Source: Cercophora sp. LCS_1 (taxonomy: Eukaryota; Ascomycota; Sordariomycetes; Sordariales; Lasiosphaeriaceae). From it: a DNA stretch of 64,000 bases. Positions within the stretch are counted from its first letter, which is position 1; each line of letters begins with the position of its first letter. Shown piece after piece: positions 12,388 to 23,593 of the stretch. The translations under genes and the position numbers were made by a program. The notes beneath the pieces were generated by a model. That model was not told the origin of the DNA and searched no databases. It saw nothing but the letters and a program-made list of their open reading frames with translations. The stretch spans positions 682,001-746,000 of the forward strand of contig JAPZLL010000013.1 in NCBI GenBank assembly GCA_036250225.1. Reading direction: 5' to 3'.

Positions 12388-13026
12388 GGCACCCGCTGCC
12401 TCTGATTAGCACTACCTCAGCCATGTTTGATAAAGACCAATTCGTACCTGCCTCGCCCACCGGGCGGTTTTTTTTTTTTTTTTTTGGCGGCCCCGTTGCA
12501 GGGAAGAGATGGGTTGGAACACTGACTGCCGAAGGCGTCTAGGTAGCGAGGACCCGTAAAAAGTTTACAATTGCCGATCGATTTGCATCCATTTGCATCA
12601 AGACGGTGTGCGTTGAGAGTGGTCAGGCTGCCGTGGTGAGAACACAGGAATGACGGCCCACATTCAATCCTGGTTCCTGCCTAACTTTATGTACCTCCCA
12701 AGCTTTCTGGCGCTCGGGGTTGGGCCGACCTGCGGAAGTCTCCACTTTCCCTGCCAACAACAGAAAGGCTATGTTTGTGGCGCCCAGCGCCAACGCCTGA
12801 AAATGGAAAACGGCTCTTCAAACTCTCCAATCTGAAACACAGCCTTGACAACGCCACTGATTGGCGGAGTGCCGTGCGGCTGAGACCAGACTCGAAAATC
12901 CCTCGATTCATTCCACTTTCCCTTTCCTTGGTAATTCGGAAGCAATGGCCAAAGACTGGATTGTCAGCTCGCTGCCGATAAAGCATCGTAACTCGACTCT
13001 GTCGCCGGCATTACCATTCGCCCAAG
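12388..13026. promoter_or_regulatory. Shared intergenic region of a divergent gene pair
   Basis: These 639 bp separate the divergently transcribed DUF3638 gene and DUF6606-HET gene, so both promoters must lie here or in untranslated exons within it. A GTACGA donor and a GCTAATCAG acceptor on the minus strand (about 12450 to 12406) suggest a leader intron for the left gene. A run of 18 T lies at 12468-12485. I see no clear TATA box. Shared promoter use is inferred from geometry only. Confidence 0.5.
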
Positions 13027-13417
13027 ATGGCCAGCACTACGAACAGCGTCGGGGAACCCATCTCCAGGGACGAACCCTTGCACTTCCTTATTCACCACAT
13101 CTTCCTACCTCCCTGCCCCAGCACGAGCATCAGAGCCAACGCAACGAACGAAAGGGAGCTAATGCGGACGGTCTACGATGCCCTGAGGATGTTTTGCGCT
13201 TCTCTGGACGTCCCACAGTCCCATGTGGTTGACCGCTGCACCCAGATGCTCAAGTGCATGATGGACGCTCACAACGAGCTCAATATGGGCTTGAATATCA
13301 AGGTGCTGAAACAGCAGATGGCAGGTCTGAGGAATAATGGTACGTGCACTCACTCCCTCCAAAGTGCGAAAACGCAGACAGACATGCTGGTATGCGGCGG
13401 AGCGTGTCAATGTGTTT

Positions 13418-13460
<43 letters not shown>

Positions 13461-16400
13461 TGACTAGAATACCACGGTTTAGGAAGCCTGGCGGTGTACA
13501 TTCCCCGCCATAATTCCGGCCTTCTCCTAACCCGGGTTGGTTCCGAGATGCGTTTTGAGGCTCTATCACTCCTGGCACCCGACGACGCGGTCGTGGGGTG
13601 CGAAGGACGGCTCCGGCGCCACTTCCCGGCCCGCGCCGTCGTCGTGGGCCTTCATGATTCAGTTCGCTCTGGGCTCCTGCAGCCATTCACGCATGTGCTC
13701 GGCCAGTTGAGCCCCAACAGGACGAGAAGAAATCCCGATTCTGGTGAGCCGATGGACCCGAAACTGGTTACCGATATGCTCATGGGTGTGCTGCGTGGCA
13801 TTGGGCGCGAACCGGTCGGGGATGAGGCTGTGGCCATCATCAAGCACAGCAGAGAGGAGGTGCGTAGAGAAGTTTGGTCTGGTACTGAGTTCTTCTGGCG
13901 GAGGTCGCCAGTCTGGCTGTTCATCCGGGTAGTTTTGCAGCTTACCCTGGACCGCACCACCAGGCGACGGGGCAATCAACAGACGTCCCTCTACAAAGCG
14001 TTCATGATCTTCCTCATGGCGTCCGTTCTGGACAGGGCAGAATCGGAACATGTGTCGCACGACCTCCTCTTCTTCATGAAGGCCAAGATCAGCCGGCGTG
14101 TCGTTAAGTTGGGAGCCGCGGGCACGGAAGCTGCTTCCTGGTATAACCTCCCCCGTGTGGTGCTTCTCCGCACTGAGATGACGCTCACCAAGGCCTGGGA
14201 CATGATCCAGTCACCCGAAGCACAGGCGCTACCGCTCTCCCAGCTTGCCGAGCTGGATATTGATCAAGACACGGTGCTGTCCTCCACAAAGCTTAAAGAG
14301 CACCTGGCGTTGACCAAGCAGAAAAAGCCGGCCGGGGAGACACCGGGTGGCGCGAGCCGAGCTCTAGCTGCCCGTCATCTACCCTTTCATCGGTACCGAG
14401 CGAACGACACACTGAGGCCGCCTTTTGATGCTGGGAACGGTGAAACGGCCTACTTTGAGCTTATGGACTTTGAAAGCTGGGTCGAAGCCCAAATCGATCG
14501 GCACATGTCCCTGGAGAACCAAGCAGAGAGAAGGGCAGTAGACGCGGCACACCACGACATAGATGCTTCCGGAACCAGCGAGGCGAAACTGGGAGCCCCG
14601 GTCCACCGTCCGCTTGGCGGCGGCCAGGCCCAGGACAAACAGTGGCAGCGATCCATCGACAATCAGTTTGCTCAAGATCTCTGGGCCAAGAGCGGGGGCA
14701 AGGTGCTGCCTCATGATCGCGACCTGGCAAGGCAGCGAAGGGCACGATTCTCCCAACTGTGCGGCGAGTGCGCAGAGCTTCAGATCCACGATCCGCACTT
14801 CGAGCGGTTCATCAGTCCGGGCGACCTGTCGGAGGACTGCGAGCTGTGCAAAATGCTGCACCGAGTGCTCTGGCCGCGCGGGGCTCAGTCGGCGCGGCTC
14901 GTCAGGGTGTTCAGGCAAGGGACGAACCTGTGGACTGACAGACACAGCCGGCCGTTGCTAAGGCTGTGCGTTGACCCTGAGTGGCCGCTGAGGGACAGGG
15001 AAATCCAAGTCGGGCTGCCGCAGCTTTCAGCGAGGTCGAGTCCCGAATATCACGAGCTACTTCGGAGTTGGATCCAGCGCTGTGACTATAGCCACGAGGA
15101 CTTCGGCTGCGCTGCGGCGTCCCAGGCCGCCTTGCCAACCAGGGTAATTGATGTGGGGGCCAACGCGAGCGAGGACGAACGCGTCGTACTCCTTGTGTGC
15201 ACCAATCCGCCACAGCGCGGCCGGTACGTTGCCCTTTCCCACTGTTGGGGGAAGCCTAGCGAGGAGGAGCGGGAGGCCAACTGCACCTTTACGTCTACCT
15301 TGACCCAGCGTCAACAAGGGATCAACGTGGCCCAACTCGGCAAAACATTCCAGGACGCCATCGCTATAACACGGGCCCTGGGCGAGCGATACCTTTGGAT
15401 CGACTCGCTCTGCATTATCCAGGACGATAGGAGCGACTGGATACGCGAGTCCAAGTGTATGGAGGCCGTCTTTTCGCGTGCGTACTGTGTTATTGCGGCA
15501 ACGGCCGCCACAGACGCCCAAGCCGGCTTCCTGAGGCCGCCGCCGGCAGACGGCTTTGTCGTGCTACCGACGCCGTGGGGCGCCCCGCTATACCTCTGCG
15601 AGACGGTTGACGACTTTCCCGGGGACGTCGAACACGCTGGCCTCAGCCGGCGCGGCTGGGTCCTGCAAGAGCGGGCGCTGGCGCGGCGGACAATACACTT
15701 TAGCAGCGGCCAGACGTACTGGGAGTGCGGCCGTGGCATCCACTGCGAAACCTTGACACTCTTGAACAAGTACTGTACCCCTTACCCCCCCCCCCTCCTC
15801 TATCCCCATTACCTCTCCTCGCCGGTCAGCTAATACTTTTTGCTTTCGTCTACGTAGCCAAGAAGCAGGCTTCCTCGGAGACCCGCAGTTTCCTACCCTT
15901 GCCATGGGGCAGGCGGCTGCCACCCACACGCAACATCATGTTTTCCAGTCTGTCTTCAAAACCTACTCACGGTTGGAGCTGACGCGTGCCACCGATCGAC
16001 AGATCGCTGTGGCTGGCGTTAGCCATCGTCTGGCCGAGGGGATGACGTCGTCGGTCGCGTTTGGCGTTTTTACAGAGTTCGAGTACCTACATCGCAGCCT
16101 CCTGTGGCGGCGAGCAGGTCATGTGTTCCTGCATTGGATCAGGAATAACACCCCAAAGGTGCCGACATGGTCGTGGATGGCATTCATGGGACCTATCGAT
16201 TATGTGGACATTACTTCGACCGAGATAGAGTGGAATCCCGATATCCACTTGTCGATTACAGAGGAAACGGCGACAATAACGGCACCCGTTACGGCCTTTA
16301 CGGCCAGGATGCTACAAACCCCAGACCTTCTTATTCTGGATTATCGGCCAAGAGTCGATGGTGAGGACCTCAAGTGCGTCGTGGTCGGTAAACAGCCCTC

Positions 16401-16560
16401 AGGGAACCCAGACGATGACGTCTACTACGTCTTGGTTGTCTTGGTGGCGCACAGTGGGGGTGGCGGTACAGGCACCGAGTACGAAAGGCTTGGTGTCGCT
16501 ACCCTCCGCAGCAGTCATCTAGCGCTGAACTCTGGAACTGAGCGTGCTCGCATCATCTAA
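13027..16560 (+). CDS. DUF6606-like N-terminal module fused to a HET domain
   Basis: Exons 13027-13339, 13483-15769 and 15858-16560 join in frame to 1100 aa. Intron 1 has a GTACGT donor, CTGAC branch site and TTTAG acceptor. Intron 2 has a GTACTG donor, CTAAT branch site and GTAG acceptor. Residues about 15-453 carry the module that opens DUF3638 proteins (HHIFLPP, then GRLRRHFP, KLVTDMLMGVLRGIGR, RRSPVWLFIRVVLQL, and a closing DFESWVEAQID). Residues about 525-560 hold the Cys pairs (CGEC, CELC) that often precede HET domains. The HET core is at about 685-840 with YVALSHCWG, RYLWIDSLCIIQDD and the following GWVLQERAL. HET domains trigger cell death on nonself fusion in filamentous fungi. The fusion is open across exon 2 with no splice site needed at the junction, so it is genuinely one reading frame. 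The gene faces the DUF3638 gene. A 39-nt A tract sits in intron 1. Confidence 0.88.
13419..13457 (+). repeat. A39 homopolymer in intron 1 of the HET fusion gene
   Basis: An uninterrupted run of 39 A residues lies directly 5' of the intron branch site and acceptor. It is by far the longest homopolymer in the window. It could be a real slippage-prone tract or an assembly artefact, since its exact length is hard to sequence. Confidence 0.95.
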
Positions 16561-18082
16561 CCGGTCAAGGAACACTGTGTTGTCGGTCGGGTTTCTGTCA
16601 AGTGGGGTCCATGCCAAGTCTTGCCAGGCCGCCTTAGCAGGTTGATAGGATCGAGGCGGTTTATAATGGCACAGGTTAAAGATGATAGGCGAGATTATCA
16701 CCCGGAAGCTGACTATCATTAAACCCATGAATCTAATACCATCAACTGCTGACACTGCACTGTCGTTCAATTTGTAAAAGCGTAAAAGTATTTGTCACGG
16801 CCTGCTCTAGGTACAATACACCCCAGTGGCCCTGGTGAAGATAGATCGTAAGGTAAGGACGACGAGAGGCGGTAGGGGCAAAATAACTGAATGAAGGCTA
16901 CACTGTTAACACAGGCCGTAGATCCGGAGGTTGTAAATACTTGATCTCACTAGACAACGTGTTCAAGAACAGTGTATGTATTGCTAGGGTGAGGAACCAA
17001 GATTCCTCACACAGTCCTGGGCGTGACCTTGGTAACTCTATACTGAGATGCTATCCCTGGGATCCGAAGCTTTTCCCCGCCGGGACCCGAAGTCCCAGCA
17101 TGTTATAGACTCGGTTCTCGTCACTTTTCGCCACTCTCGGGGTCAGCGCTGTAGGCCCGCCACAAACAACCTACTTGGCTGTTACAATTCCGATCTTCGC
17201 TGCTATGCTCGGTTTCTAGGCTGCCTAGACGTACATCAACACACGGAAGATCAAGCTAGCTTATGGAACGGAGCTTACAACAGCGCCTTCCAAGACTCCC
17301 ATTACGGCTGCCGATGGGGCTGCTCAGCGTGACTGCGTCTAAGACATGCCGAGCCATAACATGTCCGAGATACCCAGTGTGGATGCCATTGATTTCTTCG
17401 CAAGCTTCCAAGATGCCAAGAGCTACACCGAACCGCCCCAGCAGTATCAAATCCCCCTCGGGCTGGACGCCCTCGAAAACTACTCCCCTCGAAAGGGACG
17501 AGCATCTTCCTCGAGTTCGACCGATTAAGCCACCTCGCGTCTAAGGCGAGTGCTGTTCGAGGTTCTCTTTCGTCTCGTTGCATTTCTCAGACCCGAGAAG
17601 AGATATGGTTGTTTAGGTGCGTCAGGAACAGGACAGAAATGATTGATTCACGCCAAGGCACTGCAGGTTCTTAGGCCATGCACATGGAAGCCGGGCGAAA
17701 GAAACAATCATTCCACCTCGGGTTGTGGATGCGGGAAAATGTTGTCGGACAACTTAGGTGCCAAGCAACTTGGAGGTCTCGGAGTCGATGTCCGTTGTCA
17801 ACAAGCGCGCCAATTGCGGCGCATCCCCAGGGTGCCTACCGAGTCTACGGCGTATTTGGCGGCTATATGGTGTCGGAGTTTGGTCCCAAAACATATTAGA
17901 ACGGCCCGGATCCGGTACATGCGGGGTGGGGACGATTTCGCGATGGACTCCCGAGCCGCCGGGTCCCATTCTACAGCGTGGTATAAGACCTGTTCCCTGT
18001 TATGAAGAAGCTTTACGTGTGTGCAACTGCGTTTCTGCGCGTCCACAGAATTGTGTAGCCGTAATACCAAATCGTCGTCAAA
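16561..18082. other. Intergenic, no gene recognised
   Basis: About 1.5 kb between the HET fusion gene and the secreted esterase. A 60-codon plus-strand frame at 17346-17528 begins with ATG and is Ser-rich at its end, but it has no recognisable family or supporting splice context. I see no RNA gene. Confidence 0.45.
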
Positions 18083-18887
18083 ATGAAGTTGAACCTCTTG
18101 CTCGTCGCAGCTGGCTTTGCTGGCATTGGCGCAACGCAAAAGGTCAAAGTCAGTAAGGAACCATCTGGCTAATCCCCCACCAGCATAGATGAACGTGCTC
18201 ACACCCTTCAAGTGTTCCTCGGCGATTCCATCACCGAAATTACCTGCTGGCGACCCCAAGTCTGGTCCCAGCTAGCATCAGCCAACCTGACAAGCAGCAT
18301 CCAACTCGTCGGTTCGATGAATAGCATCCCCAACAGCTGCCAAAAGCCAGCGGGTTTCGACGCTCGCCACGAGGGACACTCCGGCTACCAAGCCTACGAC
18401 GTGGCGAGGAACAACATCAAAAGTTGGGTGCAAGACACCAAGCCCGACGTTGTTCAGTTCATGCTCGGCACAAACGACGTCAACATTGGGAAGCGAAACG
18501 ACAAGGCGATTCTGGATGCTTATACGTCCATTCTGGGATCCCTGCGGGCGGCGAATCCGAACGTCTACGTCATTGTCAGTTCATTGTGAGTATGTTGTGA
18601 AGGGTGGGTTCGCTGACAGCGACCAGATCGACAAGATGATCCCCACACAATGGAGTGATGCGACGATTGAAGCGGTTAACACGGCCATCCCAGGCTGGGC
18701 CGCACAGCATACGACTGCGCAGTCCCCCATCACGGTTGCCGACTGTTCGCGGGCCGCGGGCATGACCAATGCGATGCTGGCGGGTGACAAGGTGCATCCT
18801 AATTCCCAGGGCGACCAGTTTATTGCCAAGCAGATTGGCCCGATTTTGATCCAGGTGATCAAGGCCAAGCTTGCAGCTTCTGTTTGA
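18083..18887 (+). CDS. Secreted SGNH hydrolase, CE3 acetylxylan-esterase-like
   Basis: Exons 18083-18152, 18213-18574 and 18627-18887 join in frame to 230 aa. Residues 1-18 form a signal peptide (Lys then a Leu/Ala-rich core, ending near GATQ). Catalytic blocks of the SGNH fold are in order: FLGDSITE (nucleophile Ser, residue about 29), GHSGY (block II Gly), MLGTNDVN (block III Asn) and GDKVHPN (Asp-His pair near the C-terminus). This order and the short length fit carbohydrate esterase family 3, which removes acetyl groups from xylan outside the cell; the substrate is inferred. Intron 2 was placed at 18575-18626 because it restores a smooth YVI-IDKMIP strand and has a CTGAC branch site; the stronger-looking GTGAGT donor at 18586 would leave an implausibly short 34-nt intron. 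Exon 1 is tiny and encodes only the signal peptide region. Confidence 0.85.
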
Positions 18888-19401
18888 GCAAATGCCGTTG
18901 CGAGAGTTAGAGGAAGAAAGAAGAGGAGTGGTGGAAGAGACTGGATAAATGGCCTGCGCTGGCAGGCCACTGGCACTGAATAGCAGGGAGCACCGCGGAA
19001 TTGACAGGAGATAATTTTTGTATCGAGTACTGCCCAACTGGCTCGCGTTGGGTTGTTGGCCGCCCCGGAGGATGGGAAAACCTGTTGCCGTCACGTCCCC
19101 GGCCGGAAGGGCTTGGTCGGCGACCTAGTTGCATCGGCGACCCGGCCGCAAACTGAATGAACATTGATTTCAAATCATGGTGTGATTTTTTATCCAGAAT
19201 GGCAGACCAAGACAGCGCCTTCCATCTGAGATGTGACCGTCACCTGACTGGAATGTGTGAACGGATATTTTTTTGCACATGCCCAAACTCAAAACTCTCC
19301 AGGCGTTCCTTCCATTCCTTCCACCAACAACCCGACCCTCAGACCTCAGACCTCACACCTCATACTTCAAGCAACGAAACCAAACCTTGACTACCGACAA
19401 G
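18888..19401. other. Intergenic, no gene recognised
   Basis: Flank between the esterase and the small Cys-rich gene. The pyrimidine- and CA-rich stretch at about 19300-19390 directly upstream of the ATG at 19402 looks like the leader of that gene. Confidence 0.4.
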
Positions 19402-19675
19402 ATGTGTTTCGCGGCGACTTGCAAAGCTTGCAGTTAGTCTTAGCACACCGCTTTTTCCTGCGGGCCATCAGCTGCGATGCTAACTTTTCCCTCGCGCAGA
19501 AAAGGCGGCATGGCGAGGATGCGGAAACCACGTTGCCGGCGTCATGGACCAGGTTCCCGAGACCGATTGGTGCACTTGTGAGCCCAAGGTGGAGAAGAAC
19601 GGGAAGAAGTACCCGCCGAGAGCCGCCGAAGCACCGACAGCCGCTCCGGTCCCGACTCCCGGCCCGGCAGCCTAG
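19402..19675 (+). CDS. Small Cys-rich conserved fungal protein, 68 aa
   Basis: Two exons, 19402-19432 and 19500-19675, are separated by a 67-nt intron with GTTAGT donor, GCTAAC branch site and GCGCAG acceptor, and join in frame. The product begins MCFAATCKAC, continues with RGCGNHVAGVMDQVP, then WCTCEPKVEKNGKKYPP and a Pro/Ala-rich tail. Cys spacing (CxxC, then C, then CxC, with a His in GNH) suggests a small zinc-binding or disulfide-bonded fold. I recognise it as a type of short protein widely kept in filamentous ascomycetes and of unknown function; that statement is from memory. There is no signal peptide, so it is probably intracellular. The first exon codes for only ten residues and one base, which makes this gene easy to miss. 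Confidence 0.8.
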
Positions 19676-19989
19676 CGCCGGTCTGATGTCAATTGGTAAA
19701 TAGGTGCGCGCAGACTTATCAGCAAAACAATCTGCAAGGTCATGTTTATGCAAATTAGAGTGCCAGGGTAGAGAATGATGCATTTGACTGGTCTCTGAAG
19801 TGCAGCTTTTGACAATGCAGAGTGGTGATGGTCGCCGACGCATGTCGGCGAGCCGGTGGCAGCTCCGGCTCGGGCCGGCAAAACAGGGACGGCACCAAAA
19901 AAATCGTCTGACGGTCGCCGATAAAAGCTTCTGATCCCCCGGCGGAGAATGTGTGTTGTAGTATAAGATAAACTCACGATAAGGTCAAA

Positions 19990-22392
19990 ATGACGTGGAA
20001 AACGCCAATATCTTTCTCGTTGCCAAGTCGCTCGTCGAAACCCGGAGACATGGCGTCAACCAAGAGCAGCCGGAGCAAAGGCGAACATTCACCCAGCCAA
20101 AAACCAAAAGGCTTTCCTCAAGACTCCGGGGGTGTCATCAGCTATTACACTGAACCTGAGCCGACAGTCACCGAGTGGCTGCACTCGCTCGTCCCTACTC
20201 CCGGCGATCTTGTCAAGTACATTCGGGGGATATTCCTCTTCACACAATGGATACCGCACTACAACTTTGCATGGCTCACTGGAGATGCCATCGCGGGACT
20301 CACAGTTGGGTTTGTGGTCATCCCACAGGCCATGGCATACGCCCTCTTGGCCAATCTGACTCCAGAGTACGGCTTATACACAAGCTTCACCGGGGCAGCG
20401 TTGTACTGGATCTTTGGCAGTTCCAAGGATATTGTCATTGGTGTAAGTCACACCTCGTAGCCTACGAAACCTTCATGACTAACAGTCATCTAGACCACGG
20501 CTGTCGGTTCCCTGCTTGTCGGCTCAGTCATCACTGCGGTTCAAGAACAAAGACCAGACACTTTTACCAACGAAGAGATCGCCAAGGCATTGACGGCAAT
20601 CTCAGGACTCATACTGCTCGGAGTCGGACTCTTGCGGTTGGGATGGATCATCGAGTTCATCCCGTACATCCCCATCTCGGCCTTTGTCACAGCAGCAGCA
20701 GTCACCATCATGGCCACCCAGTTTCCCACCCTGATGGGCATTACCGGCGTCAACACCAGACAAGCGCCCTACCTAGTCATTATCAACTCACTCAGAGGGC
20801 TCCCACGAACCCAGATTGACGCCGCCATTGGTCTCTCCTCCATCGTGCTCCTCTACGTGATCCGCTTCTTCTGCTCCAAGATGGAGAAGCGGTACCCCAA
20901 GCAGCAAAAGATGTGGGCCATCATCTCATCCTTGCGACTGACATTCACCATGCTGCTGTACACCCTCATCAGCTGGTTGGTCAATCGCAACAACACAGGA
21001 AAGAGCCCGTTTCGCATAGTCGGGCCCATCGAGCGTGGCTTCAGACACGCAGGTCCTCCTCCTCTGGAAAAAGACCTCGCGATGCTCGTCCTCCCCGAAC
21101 TCCCCGCCATCCTCATCATCCTCGTGATCGAACACATAGCCATCGCAAAGTCCTTCGGACGCAAGTTTAACTACACGGTTGTTCCCTCGCAAGAAATCCT
21201 CGCCCAAGGCGCCTCCAACTTTTTCGGCACCTTTGTCGGCGGTTACGTCTGCACGGGCTCCTTCGGCGCCTCGGCCGTCCTCTCCAAAGCCGGCTCCCGC
21301 ACTCCGCTCGCCGGCCTCATCAGCGCCGGCATCCTCATCCTGGCCCTGTACGCCCTGACCGCCGTCTTCCGCTACATCCCCAACGCTGCCCTCGCCGGCC
21401 TCATCATCCACGCCGTCGCCAACCTACCCACCCCACCCAAAACCCTGCACAAATACTGGAACCTCTCCCCTCTCGAGTTCCTAATATGGTGGATCGGCGT
21501 GCTCATCGCCATTTTCGTCTCGCTCGAAATCTCCATCTACGTCACCATCGCCCTCTCCCTCCTCCTCCTTCTCATCCGTCTCTCCCGAGCCCGTGGACGA
21601 TTCCTGGGTCAAGCACGGGTATATCACTACCCTCCATCCCCAGCGGAAACAGAAGCAGAAACAGAAGCCGACAGCGACGCAGCCTCGGCCGCGTCTGCCC
21701 ATATCCCGTCGACCAAACCCCAACCGCACAACATCTACCTGCCCCTCGACCACCACGACGCCACAAACCCCGACGTGACAATCTCAACCCCCCACCCCGG
21801 CGTATTCATCTACCGCTTCCCAACCGGCTTCTCCTACCCCAACCAAGCGCAGCACATGTCCCGTCTCATCCACCACGTCAAAGCCCACACCCGCCCCGGC
21901 GGAGCGGCTTCTCCGCAATCAGCGCGAAACTGGAGCGATATCTCCCAGCCGCAAAGCGATCCTTCCCTCCCGCCGCTCGCGGCAGTAGTCCTGGACTGTA
22001 CTTCCGTCGACACGATCGATATAACCTCTGTTCAAGGCCTCGTCGATGCGCGCAACGCGCTGGATCGGCATGCCTGCACGGGAACAGGGGATGGAGGAGG
22101 ATGTGTGCAGTGGCATTTTGCGGGACTGTCGAGTCGGTGGGCGAGGAGGACGCTCGCGCAGGCGGGGTTTGGGGTTCGTGTTGGGGGGGCAAGGATGCCG
22201 GTGGATGAGGAGAATCCGTTGGCTGGGTGGGAGGGTGGGTATGTGGTGGAGGAGGGGATGGAGTTGGTGCCTGTTTGGGGGGTGGACAGGCCGCTGTTTC
22301 ATGTGGATTTGGCGGAGGCCGTGGAGAGCGCTGTTGGGGATGTTAAGAGGGGTGACGAGAGGGTGGGTTGTCAAGGGGATGGGTGCGTATGA
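19990..22392 (+). CDS. SulP-family sulfate permease with STAS domain
   Basis: Exons 19990-20442 and 20494-22392 (51-nt intron, GTAAGT donor, GACTAAC branch site, CTAG acceptor) encode 783 aa. A hydrophilic N-terminus of about 85 aa precedes the transport core, which includes the SulP-type stretch GLTVGFVVIPQAMAYALL and TPEYGLYTSF, followed by multiple membrane helices up to about residue 525. A charged linker follows. The C-terminal STAS domain has a recognisable core (AVVLDCTSVDTIDITSVQGL). The family moves sulfate (or related anions) into the cell across the plasma membrane, feeding sulfur assimilation. The length is close to what I recall for Neurospora sulfate permease II (CYS-14), but orthology cannot be decided here. 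An alternative start is the internal ATG at 20050. Confidence 0.9.
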
Positions 22393-22648
22393 AGGGCGGA
22401 GTTAGGGGTAATTAAATAGGGGGTGGTGTTTGGTGTTTGGTTTGGCGAGGAGTAGATTTGGGTATTGAGCGGGATAGACTTGGCTTTTACAGAAGGAAAT
22501 TGGTAATTGGAATAGATTGAAGGTATTGTTTCGTGTATGGGTTTTGTTAGTTCAGCTTGGGTGTGACCCCTTTTCGCCCACCCCTGATGGCACCCTGGCT
22601 ACCGCCTTCCAGACTCGCTTGATGTCCTTGCCCACTGAAGTAATGAGC

Positions 22649-22715
22649 ACATACGACCATACCCACTGGAGAACTCGGGATCCCGTCCGCTCTCCCATAG
22701 ATAAGCCAGTGAGGG
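22649..22715 (+). pseudogene. Truncated 5S rRNA gene (5' half only)
   Basis: The sequence starts ACATACGACCATACCCACTG and matches the first 67 or so bases of the full 5S gene at 40554 with two substitutions, then diverges abruptly. The 3' half, including the strand that closes helix I, and the T-run terminator are absent, so it cannot make a normal 5S RNA. Partial 5S copies are common where 5S genes are dispersed. Confidence 0.85.
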
Positions 22716-23181
22716 GAATACTCGGACCGCGAGAAAGGTCGGGGCCCCGAGCAGCTAACCAGGGGGCGATGTTTTCACAACGGCGAAGCTGGGCGCCTCA
22801 CGGCTAAACTCTGGCCAAAAAGCCAAACGGTCGCACGGTTGCCACCACCAGTGCAATTGCAAATATTCCTACACCCTCCACCCTCCCACATCAACGTGCA
22901 CAGCACAACATGGCTTATACCTATACACAGCTTCCACGATGCCTCAGCGGGCCCCTAGCCAATAATGGGGCAGCCAATACCGCTTAGTTTTTGCACTTAT
23001 ATATAAGGGGGACTATCCCTCCTCCCCAGCCAAATGTCCCCCATTGCTCCCACACTCAAATTCAATTTACACTCGCTTATTTACTTAATTACTTAATTGC
23101 ATACTTTGGCCAACTGCACATCTGCAAGCTGTGCCCACTGATTTGAGCTTCCTTTTTCTCAGGGTCTGGTATATCTTGGTG

Positions 23182-23243
23182 ATCAGGTCAAAGCGCGAGG
23201 CATGGCAAGAACGAGTGTGAGAGGAGGGTTGAAAGGTGATGAA
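23182..23243 (+). repeat. 62-bp dispersed repeat, copy 1
   Basis: Matches 30750-30811 over 62 bases in direct orientation with 8 mismatches, 6 of them transitions. Outside this segment the two sites do not align. Together the copies bracket the transposase and NLR genes. Confidence 0.75.
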
Positions 23244-23593
23244 CTTCCAGGGGCCTTGGTTGCGGCTTGGAGCCCTGATTCTGGCACGATGCTAAAATTA
23301 GTGGCGACTAGCCTGTCACGTGGCACAAGGCCGCGGAACGTTTGCCGAAAACAAAGACCCCGGCAAACCTGTCATCCCGCTTCAACTTTGGCGCGATTCG
23401 CGAATCGATCTGGCATCGTGCTTCGAAAGCGCCTGGTGCCGGTACAGTAGCACAGCAACAGCCCGCTGCTGACGATATTGCAAGGTAACCCAGTTGCCAC
23501 CCATCATGCGACCAGTTCGTTCACCGAATGATACAGTGCGCTAGTTTTACGCTGCCGTCGTTGGCCGAGAGAACGCTACCTACGCAAACCGCC

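Larger units (their letters stand above)
22393..23593. other. Intergenic with 5S fragment, repeat copy and TATA-like box
   Basis: About 1.2 kb with no protein gene recognised. It holds a truncated 5S rRNA copy (22649-22715), one copy of a 62-bp dispersed repeat (23182-23243), and a strong TATATATAAG-like box near 22998 followed by a pyrimidine/A-rich tract, which looks like a Pol II promoter without an identified transcript. Confidence 0.5.

Noticed and set aside
12468..12485. Poly-T as the end of a processed retrocopy
   Set aside because: No coding copy precedes it on the minus strand and no target-site duplication was seen.
17346..17528. 60-codon frame as a small gene
   Set aside because: It begins with ATG but has no family resemblance, no splice support and sits in an otherwise empty region.
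18575..18626. GTGAGT donor at 18586 as the second intron start in the esterase gene
   Set aside because: It would leave a 34-nt intron, too short for this genome, and breaks the strand that 18575-18626 restores.
22649..22715. A functional 5S gene at this site
   Set aside because: Homology stops after the 5' half; the helix I partner strand and terminator are missing.
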